DNA from: Leishmania donovani | Lineage: Eukaryota; Euglenozoa; Kinetoplastea; Trypanosomatida; Trypanosomatidae | DNA: 64,000 nt | Reading direction: 5' to 3' | NCBI RefSeq assembly: GCF_000227135.1 | Contig: NC_018230.1 | Location: 69,761 to 133,760 of the forward strand | Shown here: positions 51,078-60,384 of the stretch, one piece after another | How positions within the stretch are numbered: the stretch's first letter is position 1 | How the letters are laid out: each line of letters starts with the position of its first letter | Program-made: the position numbers and the translations under genes | Notes under the pieces: model-generated | The model's input: only the letters and a program-made list of their open reading frames with translations | Databases searched by the model: none | What the model was told of the DNA's origin: nothing

Positions 51078-51579
51078 NNNNNNNNNNNNNNNNNNNNNNN
51101 NNNNNNNNNNNNNNNNNNNNNNNNNNNNNNNNNNNNNNNNNNNNNNNNNNNNNNNNNNNNNNNNNNNNNNNNNNNNTCCAGCGAGCGAGTACTTCGTAGG
51201 CGTGTACCTCTTCTTGTGGGGCATCTTCTCCTTCGTCATGCTTCTGTGCACCATCCGCATGAACCTCGCCATCTTTCTCGTGTTTCTCACCGTGACGCTG
51301 CTCTTCCTGATGCTCGGCTGCAGCAGCATGGCGAGCAGCGCCGTGGGGCTGCGTGCGGCCGGCTACGAGGGCATCATCTGCGGCTCCCTCGCCCTCTACC
51401 TCGCCTTTGCCGAGATTCTGAACGAGATGTGGGACCGCACAATCCTGCCGGTGATCCCGATGACGCAGGTGCTCGGCTGGATCGGCGCCTTAAAGGGCTA
51501 CAAGGCAGCACAGCTGGATAAGAGGAATAGGTCAACGCGCAACGCGTCTCAGCAGTCGGGCAGGGGAGTGAGGAGGTAA
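49690..51579 (+). CDS. GPR1/FUN34/YaaH-family membrane protein, interrupted by assembly gaps
   Basis: As written it reads 629 codons, but two 99-base N gaps and two exact duplications make this a composite. The head (MSTGHIEGPENSLQPLMKGP..., about 147 residues, acidic stretch DSDSDSGD) leads into the signature NPGPVGLLGFGLSTILLN. The core appears up to PNTAAGT, then again after the first gap. The stretch from PASEYFVGVYLFL to EMWDRT likewise appears on both sides of the second gap. The tail is GWIGALKGYKAAQLDKRN to RGVRR. One pass through each block would give about 350 residues with six membrane segments, the normal family layout. The first ATG after the acceptor at 49659 is 49690. Function as for the family (acetate/succinate-type channel). 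I judge this to be a single gene broken by unmerged contig ends; a true tandem domain duplication is less likely. Confidence 0.75.
50102..50770 (+). repeat. 285-bp direct duplication flanking the first gap
   Basis: 50102-50386 and 50486-50770 match over their whole length and abut the gap exactly. This is the signature of contig ends that were not merged. Confidence 0.9.
50387..50485. other. Assembly gap (99 N)
   Basis: A run of 99 unknown bases inside the second GPR1-family gene. The 285 bases before it (50102-50386) and after it (50486-50770) are the same, so the gap probably has negative true length (overlapping contig ends). Confidence 0.95.
51048..51077 (+). repeat. Run of 30 A at a contig end, probable artefact
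   Basis: The only long A-run inside a coding sequence in the window. It directly precedes a gap and diverges from both other copies after CCGCACAA. Confidence 0.8.
51078..51176. other. Assembly gap (99 N)
   Basis: A second run of 99 unknown bases. It follows a run of 30 A (51048-51077) that replaces the true sequence AATCCTGCC seen in the other copies, so the A-run looks like a read or contig-end artefact. Confidence 0.95.
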
Positions 51580-54500
51580 CAACGGGCATGTGCACACACG
51601 GGAGGAGAGGAGGGGGTGGGCTCGGGCAGAAGTGTTGTGCCTCTGCCGCTTTCCCTCTCGCTCTCTCCCGCACCCCCTCCAACCCCCTCTTTCTCCGGTG
51701 TTCGTGCGTGCGGCGCGGTCTGGAGTCGGAGGAGGCTCGGTTCGAGTTTGGGGTTCGGGGCATGCGCGCGCGGGACGAGGGGGTGATGTTATCGGTATAT
51801 CGGCGTCAGCCCCGCCCATCCAGCGGCGCCGCCCTAGTGTCGGGTGTGTGTTCGTGGTGCTGTGCTGTGATGGTGCTTGATACAGCTGAGGATGCAGACG
51901 GGCCTCTTTCGACTGTCGGCTTCCTTTTTTTCCGTTCTTCGGCTTTGTTCCCCCCTGCACGCCCTCGCGCACGCGGATCCTTCCCGATCATCATACGCTA
52001 CCCTCCCCCCCCCCTCTCACGTCCATCGGCAGGCTTTTGGTGCTGCTTGCTCTTCCTCTTCTCGGGCTTCCGGTTTTGTGGTGGTCGCCATTTTCTGAGG
52101 AGTCACTCTCTCTCTCTGATGTAGTCCTCCGTTGCACATGTGAAGAGTGATGCGCCCTGTGACAGGGGGGACGCTGTGAGAAGAGCACAGCAGAAGACTT
52201 GGAGAAGGCCTGGATAGCTGGGGGCTGGACGGGAATACGCCACAAGAGTGGCATCTCCCCGTCCACCTTCCTAGCCTTTCCTGGGGATGGTGTGCTGCTG
52301 CGGCGGCCCTCCGTTTTATGTCTTGTCGTTCCACTTGACACGATGCTGCCATTCCTTTGGGGTTATTCCCTTTCTTCATCTGCCCGCATGGTTATCGTTG
52401 TCGTTGTTGCTCCATTTGGACTGTCACCATGCTCATCCCACCATCGGCACCCTTGGCATCCTTCTCCATCTTCTGCTGCCCTAACTCCTCTCCCCTCCCC
52501 CCTCTCTCCCCCTCTCTTTCCATGCTTACGTGAGCCTTCTGTGTGCGTGTGTGTGTGTGTGTCTTTTTCTTTTCTCTCTGCAAGCGATCACACACACACG
52601 CACGCGCACAGCACGGCAGCCGCGGTTTCGTCTTTAGTTTGAGTTGCTTCCCTCGTGTGGGTGCGTGTGTTCGCTCTTCTTTACTTTTCCTTTTTTCATT
52701 TTGCCCTCCTGCGAGGCCCTCACATCCCCCCCCTTCTCCTCTGTCTGTCTCTGCCCCCGATGTGGTGGCGCTCACGTGCGTGCGGAGAAAGTGTCTCACA
52801 CGCAAGTCGCTCGAGCACGCGCCTATCCGCACGCCCTCCCTCTCTCCCAAATCACCCCCCCCCCTTCCTTCACCACAGTTGCGCGTACTCGAAGTGTCGC
52901 CTTTCTCCGTCCGTGTTTACGTGTGCGCGTGTGCGTCTGTGATGTGGGCCTATGCACATGCTCGTGTGTGAGGTCGTCGTGGCTGCGTTTCCCCGGTATA
53001 GTGTCTCTCCTCCCCCCTTCCTTCTCCTCCCCCTCCCCCCACACACGCACACACGCAGGCATGTACGCGTGTTTTTGTTGTTCTCTCCCTGCAACCGCTT
53101 TCTTGCATTCAAAACGACGTGCCCTGTGGCCCTCTGTCTTCCCAGTACACACACACACATGTCTATCTATATATCTGTCCCTCCCTCCCCTTGTCTGTCT
53201 CAGGGCGGGTGGGCAAGTGCCTCTCCTTTCGCATCGCCCTCGTCAGATGCTCGTCTCTTTCTTGTTGGTGCTGCGGCGGCTCTCATCTACCTTCCTCTGC
53301 TCCTCTCTGTCAAGCGCCGACAAGACATGGTGTGCCCATGTGCGACGCCACGACGGCGATGGTGAACCCGCGCACGCCCACACACACGCACGCACGCGCG
53401 CACGTCTCTGGCCCCTTCTTTGCCGTTTGCGCCCGGAGAGGATGCATGAGGGGAGAGGGAGGAGGGAGGAGGGAGGGTCCACCGATGTGCGTGTGTACGC
53501 GCCCGCTCCCTCTCCCTCTTTCGCCTCGCATCGTTCTCTGGCGCGCCTCTGCCTTTCGTTTGTTCGTGGTGGAGCTCGTTGTTGTTTTCTTTTTTTTTTC
53601 CGCCCTCCTCACTCTCCTCACTCTGCCGGTCTCAACGTCGTTGGGAAAAGCGAACCCGCCCACCCAAACCCACATACACACACCGAACTAACCAGCTCCC
53701 CTCTCCCCTTCCAAGCCCTCGCACATGTTGTGGGCTCATCCTCACCTCGTATTGGCGCCTTCCTCTGTGTGTGTGTGTGAGAGAGAGACGCGCGTCACAC
53801 AGAAGAAGAGATTTGCAGAAATGGAAAACTGATTTGCGGGCGCATCTCTTCTTGTTGATCTGCTGTAGTGGCGGTGGTGGCAGCGGCTGCCTTCGTCCTT
53901 TTCTTGTTCTTCATGGCGACTGCACGTGTGGACTGCTCCCTGAGCACAGGTCGATCTTCCCTTGCTTACCATGCTTGTGTGTCTATGATTCTCCCCTCCC
54001 CACCCTCTCTCTCCGTTTCCCTTGTTCACTTTTTTTTTGCTTTTTGCGGCCTCGCGCATCCGTGATGGCACTGATATCAAGCGTCTAAGTACAGCCAGCA
54101 ACGATACCCGCAACAGCAACAGCCGCAACGCGTGCTTGAGCTCAACGGTGCCTCTCGCCCCTTTTCTCACGCCCTTGTTTGAGGCGGCGGCGGCGAGATG
54201 GGCCACTAACGCTTCCCATGCTCCGTGCGAAGCGGCGCAAGGGGCGAGAGACAGGGTGGTAGTGGTGGTGGTGGTATGTCCGGGGGGAGGAACAGAGGGC
54301 AAGTGAGAAGGGAGAGCCGCACGCCTTGAAGGCTCCTCTCCCACACCCTACGCGAGAGCGGTGCGGCGGGGCGAGCGTGTGGGCCCTCTTTTTCCTTTCG
54401 TGAGCGCGTACGCTGCACCGCCCCTCCCCCTCCCGCCCCCCTGCCAAAGACCCTGGCACGCAGCAAGAGGCGCGCGCCGTTCTGCATGCGCGCATCTCCC

Positions 54501-54802
54501 ATGTTCTCGTTCCCTCCGTGCCTGCTCCGGATCCTTTCTCTCCCCTTCTTTTTTCGTTTCGCCTCCGCCGGAGGCCCCCCCCCCTCACACACCTCATCAC
54601 CCGCGCCACGTCTATCACGCGGAAGGCCGCTGCGCTTTCCTTTCAACGCTACGCACGTGTGCACGGTCGCACGCCTTCGCTTTCGCTCTCTCACGCTTTC
54701 CGTTCCTCCCGGCCCTCTGCGAGCATCCCCACCGCCCCAGACCCCAAAAACTGTTCCTCAACTCACCCGGCCATCTATCTCTCGCGCACACGGGCCACAG
54801 CC
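51580..54802 (+). other. 3.2-kb spacer, no gene supported
   Basis: It holds (TG)n near 52546-52561, C/T-rich sequence from about 52660, CA-rich patches, and GT/GA runs at 53769-53786. A more complex, low-repeat block at about 52125-52290 contains a short stem (CCCTGTGACAGGG, 52154-52166); I could not assign it to a known retroposon. A candidate acceptor is CACAG (AG 54799-54800), just before the ATG of the relic at 54803. Confidence 0.5.
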
Positions 54803-55219
54803 ATGTCGCAAGTCAAGCATGTGCAGCGAGGCGCAGAGGCGGGGCGGCCTGCTCTGTGAGGACACTACCACCCTCGTAGTCAGAAGCACGAGAGCAACAC
54901 CGACTGCATGGGTAGCAATCTTCGCGCTCGACGCAGCCGCGCCAGCTACGACTACCTTGTCGGAGCCAGCGACGGCCGGAGTCCGGGCAACGCCTGCAAC
55001 AACTTCGTCTACCACTCCAACCGGAAGCCGACGGGGGGCAGGAGCTTGGAATACCTTGACGGGGACCAGAACCGCACCGCCGCGCTGCGCGAACCCGGGC
55101 CCGGTCGGCCTGCTCGGCTTTGGCCTCTCGACGATCCTGCTGAACCTGCACAACACCGGGAGCTTTCCGCTGTCGACGGTGATCGTCGCCATGGGCATCT
55201 GCCTCGGCGGAGGTGCGCA
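54803..55219 (+). pseudogene. Truncated, chimeric GPR1/FUN34/YaaH relic
   Basis: It starts with its own ATG and head (MSQVKHVQRGAEAGRPAL) but meets TGA at 54857-54859. The same frame then goes on GHYHPRSQKHESNTDCMGSN. From 54923 to 55078 the DNA equals 49831-49986 of the second gene (RASYDYLVGASDGRSPG...). At the shared string AACCGCACC it switches to sequence equal to the fourth gene's core (about 55087-55219 = 56638-56770), now shifted in frame. It stops abruptly after two membrane segments at GAGGTGCGCA, where non-homologous spacer begins. With a stop, a frameshift and the loss of four membrane segments, no channel can be made. It may be a real recombination relic or a mis-joined contig, given the assembly trouble next door. 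Confidence 0.75.
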
Positions 55220-56378
55220 ACCCCTCCACTGCTGTATGTCTCCTTCCCTCCTCTCTTCCCCTTTATCGTTGTTCTCTGTAGACACACATATGCATACGCA
55301 TGCATGCATGATATATATATATATATATATGTGTGTCTCTGTGTGTGTGTGTGTGTGTCTTTCTTTCCCGCTAAACGACGCCGTCGTGTTTCGGCCATGC
55401 TGTTGCGCTTCCTTCCCTCGTTTTCTTTTCGCCGTTCACCGTCATCGTCCAGCTCGTGCGCATGCTATCCCCCCCCCCCTCCCTCCCACATGCGAAACCA
55501 GGAACAATGCAACGCGCGGAGGTGGTCCGCTGGTGTGGTGCGCAGAAAGGCCATCGTATGCGCCACATGGATGGTGGGCGTGTGTGTCTGTGGAAGTAGA
55601 GGCGGTAAGTGACTTTTGCCCACCGACTGACGTCGCTCGCTCTCCCCTGCCGCCGCCATTCTCCACCCCACACACACACACACGCGCGGAGATGCCAGAC
55701 AAACACGGCTACACGCCCAAGTGCAGGCATTTGTATGTGCGCGGGCATGTAGGTACTTATGTGTACTGTGGACCTCTTGCCTCCTCCTCCTCCCTCATCT
55801 CTCTCCCCTCGCTTGTCTGTGTCTGGTGCCCCGCCCCCATCCCACTCCCTCTACCGCCCCAAAACCCGTGTCTCCTGCTCACGACTGGACGACATTGAAC
55901 CTCTACTTCCTGATGGGCATACCGGCGTGCATTTTCCTTGTTGGTCTCTTTCCTATCGCCTGCCCATCCACCTCCTCCTGCCCTCCCTCCGTCGGCATCA
56001 TCGAGATGCAGCGCATCCGGCGTTCTCTGCGTCTCTGCCTCTCCTCTGAAGCCTTCTTTCTCTCTCTTCCCTCTTCCTCCAGTGATCTTCTCTCACACGT
56101 CCTGCCGTGTTGCTCCAGCTTGCGGACGTTGTCTTCTGCTTTGGTATCTTCCCGTCGCCCTTCTGCAGCTCGCTGGTTTCTGCGTGCGTGCATGAGCGGT
56201 GCGCCAACACGCTTGGCGTCAGAGCACATCCACGTGATTCATCACCGGCCTGCCTCTGCCCTTTTCTCGCCATCACTACACCGCACCTGCCAGAGCCCGA
56301 CACGGTGACGCGCCGCCGCCACCCATCCCTACTCCCCCCCCCTTCTCTCCCCTCCCCTTTACGCACGCATCTCCAGAG
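55220..56378 (+). other. Spacer between relic and intact GPR1-family gene
   Basis: It holds an AT-centred inverted repeat (55280-55338) and GT, CA and CT runs. A pyrimidine-rich stretch (about 56328-56360) leads to AG at 56374-56375 or 56376-56377, just before ATG 56379. No gene is seen. Confidence 0.5.
55280..55338. repeat. Inverted repeat with (AT)10, 60 bp past the relic's breakpoint
   Basis: AGACACACATAT (55280-55291) is the exact reverse complement of ATATGTGTGTCT (55327-55338). Between them lie GCATGCATGCATG and (AT)10. It could form a cruciform or hairpin. Confidence 0.8.
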
Positions 56379-57290
56379 ATGTCCACGATCAGCGGGCCCA
56401 ATGGCAAACCCGCCCATGAGCCCGTCACCTCCGCCGCCCAAACCAACGCCGACCTGTATGTGTTCCATGAGAAGTATTCGTGCGGCAACGTGTCCCAGAC
56501 GGCGCTCGGTCGCCAGGATGCCCTGGCTCTCAACAAGAACGGCAAATCGCTCCGTGAAAGCTCGCGGAAGCTGAAGCGGAAGCGTCTGTGTGAGCTCCAG
56601 GAGTGGGAATATCAGGCAGCAACCGCACCGCGGCGCTGCGCGAACCCGGGCCCGGTCGGCCTGCTCGGCTTTGGCCTCTCGACGATCCTGCTGAACCTGC
56701 ACAACACCGGGAGCTTTCCGCTGTCGACGGTGATCGTCGCCATGGGCATCTGCCTCGGCGGAGGTGCGCAGTTTATCGCGGGTCTGCTCGAGTGGGTGCG
56801 CGGTAACACCTTCGCGTACGTCGCCTTCACCTCGTACGGCGCCTTCTGGCTGTCCCTCGTGTGCGTCTGGATGCTGCCCAACACGGCCGCCGGCACCTCC
56901 AAGCTCGTGGATCCAGCGAGCGAGTACTTCGTAGGCGTGTACCTCTTCTTGTGGGGCATCTTCTCCTTCGTCATGCTTCTGTGCACCATCCGCATGAACC
57001 TCGCCATCTTTCTCGTGTTTCTCACCGTGACGCTGCTCTTCCTGATGCTCGGCTGCAGCAGCATGGCGAGCAGCGCCGTGGGGCTGCGTGCGGCCGGCTA
57101 CGAGGGCATCATCTGCGGCTCCCTCGCCCTCTACCTCGCCTTTGCCGAGATTCTGAACGAGATGTGGGACCGCACAATCCTGCCGGTGATCCCGATGACG
57201 CAGGTGCTCGGCTGGCTCGGCGCCAGCCCGGAGAAGGCGAGCGACAGTGCCGAGCTGGAGAACCACGAGCAGCTACCCAAGGGCAACTGA
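56379..57290 (+). CDS. GPR1/FUN34/YaaH-family membrane protein, intact member
   Basis: 303 residues. The head of about 85 residues is basic near its end (RESSRKLKRKRLCELQEWEY). Then comes the signature NPGPVGLLGFGLSTILLN and six membrane segments ending near EMWDRTILPVIPMTQVLGW. The tail (LGASPEKASDSAELENHEQL) differs from that of the second gene. The stretch 56639-57215 looks identical, base for base, to the second gene's core, while head and tail are unrelated. That is typical of gene conversion or of assembly averaging. The family moves acetate, succinate or related small acids; plasma-membrane or flagellar location is open. ATG 56379 is the first after the predicted acceptor. Confidence 0.88.
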   Translation: MSTISGPNGKPAHEPVTSAAQTNADLYVFHEKYSCGNVSQTALGRQDALALNKNGKSLRESSRKLKRKRLCELQEWEYQAATAPRRCANPGPVGLLGFGLSTILLNLHNTGSFPLSTVIVAMGICLGGGAQFIAGLLEWVRGNTFAYVAFTSYGAFWLSLVCVWMLPNTAAGTSKLVDPASEYFVGVYLFLWGIFSFVMLLCTIRMNLAIFLVFLTVTLLFLMLGCSSMASSAVGLRAAGYEGIICGSLALYLAFAEILNEMWDRTILPVIPMTQVLGWLGASPEKASDSAELENHEQLPKGN

Positions 57291-59468
57291 AGCGGTGAAG
57301 ACAGTGTGCGCTTTATGAAGATGAAGGCACCGGTGCGGAGGAGGGAAAGGAGAGAGAGCTTTTCTGGATGTCGCCCTAGACCCAGGCACAGATACGCAGA
57401 TGCACTCATGCACGTACACCATCCAGCCCTCCCCCCCGTCCTCAGCTCGCTCGCTTTCTCCTTTGCTCGTGCGTAGCACCGTGCATACGTGCGCAGCGCG
57501 TGCGTTGCCTTACCCCTCTTCTTCGGTTTCGGACCCTTCTTGGGCAGCCCGACTCCCTTCCGCCATCTCTGTCGTCCGTGACGACGAAACCCACTTGCTG
57601 GCTCTTCGGCGTCGTCATGCATGCCCGTGCCACAGGGTGCAGGCTAACCGAGCCTTCTCTTCACGCCACGCCACGCTCTCTGTGAGCTCGTGTACCTTCC
57701 TCTGTCGCTCTCTCGCACGCACACAGACCTACCCTGTTACCCATTGAGATATAGCGGTAGATGTGTGCGTCTATCTATTCGGGCCTGTGCGTGTGCGTGT
57801 GTGGACGCGCCCTCGCGTTTGTTTTTTACTTTTATGGTTGCTGCCATTTTCTGCGCGTTCTTGTGCTCGTTGTTGTCTTCTCGCGTGTGGCTGGATGCGT
57901 CCTGGCGCGTCTGGTGAAGCTGCGTGGCATTGCGCGTTCACGTAGCCCTCAGTAGCACACACACACACACACGCACAGGCACAGGCTCACCTGGTACTGC
58001 ATTCGGGTGCTGACGCGAGGCGCGGAAAAGATCCGCCTTCTTCTCTCGAGACCACACCTCCTCCCTCTCTCTTGCTCCTTGCGTGTAATGCCGGCATTGT
58101 TGTTCCTTCGCGGCTTGCCGTTCTCTCATGTCGCGGTGCTACGCCCGTTTTTTTGGTGGGGGGGGGTTCTGCATGCGCGCCATCTACCGCTGTCGCTAGA
58201 ACCATCCACCTTCGCGCATCCACGAGACATCGTGTGCGTCTCTTCTTTTCATTTGCCCTTCATAGAGGGCAGCGTGGCAGCGCACTGAAAGCGGAGCGGA
58301 GAAGTGGCCGTCGTCTCGCTCACATGGGCAAGTGAGGCACCGAGGTTAGCGGTGGGTGCGGTCGATATAGCACACGCATGCTCGAGAGACCTCTGAGACG
58401 AAGAGGAGGAGGAGGAGGGGGATTGGTAGGTGGGGGAGACGGGGGGGGGGATCGCCGCGCAGTACGGCGTGCCATCCTTCTGCCCTGCTCCATCTTTTTT
58501 TTTTTGGAGCTCTTTTGCTTTCTTGTGGGTTGGCGTTGCCGATGGCCGTTCTGTTTTCGTGCGTGTGCTCGCGCGCGCTCTCCGGCTCCTGCGAGAGAGG
58601 AGGGAGGGAGGGAGCGCGAGCGCGAGCGCGAGCGAGAGACGGAGCGCGAAAGGGGCGAAGAACAATGCGAGCGGTGCCGCGCACAGGGGGGGGAGCATAG
58701 CCAGTGGAGATGGTGGTGGCCCTTGGGGAACGAAGGAGGCAACAGGTACGACACAGCGGTACCTTTCTCCTGCGGCCCCTCCCCCTCCCCCTCCCTCTGC
58801 CTCTCTCTCTCTAAACCCCTACGCGCACGCACGCCGACGCCGAGCTACGAGCAACGCCCTCATGCCTTCGCCCTTCCTCGTTGCTTCATCATCAGTGTGT
58901 TCCCCTGTTTTAGTTCGTGTGCACGTACTTGCGCGTCTATATATATATAATCTTTTTTGTTGTTTCGCCTTGATCCCTTGCAAGCGTCTTCCTCTTCCTT
59001 TCTTCACCCCCTCCCCCCCCCCTCCCCCACATACAGCACACACAAACACCCCCTCCTCCTTCGACGTTGCTGCTCTCGCGAATACAGATAAGGTATAGGT
59101 ATGTTATATATTGTGTGCAGGGAGGAGGCGGGGGCGGGCTCTTCTCCTGGCCATAAACCCCACCAGCCCTTCCCCTCCCCTCCCAAGCGAAACTAAAAAC
59201 GTGCATCCTCACGGCATGTGTGAAGAGGGGGACGGTGTGCAAGACGTACCACACGCACACGTCCGTGTGCATGTGTGTGTGTGTGTGTGTGTTGGTCGTG
59301 ACGTGTCCTCTCTCTTCCCCTTAGCCCTTACCTCGCCGCTGTCGTTGTCCTCGGTGCGTGTCTTGGAAAAATATAGATATATGGTGTGCACATGCATACA
59401 TATGTATGCATGTGTTTGCCTCCCAATGCTCAGCCTGCTTCCTCCGTTTGCTTTACGTTTTCTTTTTC

Positions 59469-59499
<31 letters not shown>

Positions 59500-60384
59500 T
59501 GCACGCGCGATGCATAGCCAAGAAAAAAAAAAAACGAAGCGCGCAAATTCGTTTCCTTTCCTTTCTGTTTGCCTTCAAGACGAAACCGGTCATTGCATCG
59601 AGCAGCCGACACGAGGCACATCCCACCCTACCCGCCCACCCACCCCACCGACAGACAGGCACGCATACACCTCTGCACGGAGGCCAGTAAGGAAGGGGTA
59701 AGAGGGGTTCTCCATTTCGTTCGCTCTTGCTCGCGCTCAGCCGCCGCAGCGTAGCGGCTGCGCCACCGCTCACCTCACGTCTGTGTGCGTGGCCTTTGGT
59801 GCGTGCGCGCGTATGTGTGATGGGGTGCTCGGCATGCACGCAGCGAATATAGAGGTGAATGCCTTTACATATATATGTATACGCCTATACATATGGTTGT
59901 GTTCTCTGCCTGCCCGTCCTTCTCACGAACTCCTCAAACCTCCTTCCTCACCGACCCCCGCCCCTTCTCCACCCCCAAACGCCTCCCTCTCCTGCTGGCT
60001 TGACATGATGATATGCGCACACACACGTGCCCACAAGCTTGTGTATTTCTCCCCCGCCCCCTCCCTCCCTAGCTGTAGAACACGTCGTCAAGTCACAGAG
60101 TTCTCCCCCTCCCCCCGTTTCCCTCACGAAGAGCGCCCACAAACAACATAAAGACGCAGCGCACTTCGCTGTTTTGGGAGGAAAGGCCTGACATTGGTGG
60201 ATCATCGACGTCTGTGACGCCCACATCCGTTTTCGCCGAGCTCCCGCGTCGCTGCCTCTCTCTCCCTCGCTTCTTCCTCCTCCTCTGGTGTGGTGTCGCT
60301 TCAGGAACGGGCAGCACGGACACGCACTCGCACGGCGCTAGCATAGCATCTCCTCTGCGCCCGCCTGTATTCCTTCCCTGAAGA
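57291..60384 (+). other. 3.1-kb spacer with Z-DNA-prone tract, acceptor at 60303-60304
   Basis: No gene supported. It holds G-runs near 58157-58168 and 58439-58450, a (TA)n patch at 58937-58950, an alternating CG/GT tract at 59468-59509, and short AT patches near 59865-59892. A C/T tract (60254-60285) is followed by CGCTTCAG, with AG at 60303-60304. No ATG lies between it and 60385. Confidence 0.6.
59468..59509. repeat. (CG)n-(TG)n alternating purine-pyrimidine tract
   Basis: About 42 bases alternate without a break: CG repeats, then TG repeats, then CACGCGCG. This is the classic Z-DNA-forming pattern. Confidence 0.75.

Larger units (their letters stand above)
50784..51442 (+). repeat. 266-bp direct duplication flanking the second gap
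   Basis: 50784-51049 and 51177-51442 match, again ending at the gap region. The right-hand copy continues into the real 3' end of the gene. Confidence 0.88.

Noticed and set aside
50102..51442. True tandem duplication inside a 629-residue channel
   Set aside because: Repeats end exactly at N gaps, and one is followed by an artificial-looking A-run; unmerged contigs explain this better.
52125..52290. SIDER-type degenerate retroposon
   Set aside because: The block is more complex than the nearby repeats, but I could not identify a diagnostic signature or poly(A) end by eye. A search with SIDER1/2 profiles would decide.
52644..53780. 378-codon plus-strand open frame between GPR1-family genes
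   Set aside because: Translation of C/T-rich and CA-repeat spacer; no conserved segment.
46345..57290. Amastin identity for the small membrane proteins
   Set aside because: Six membrane segments and the NPGP-type signature fit GPR1/FUN34/YaaH; the amastin signature and four-helix layout are absent.
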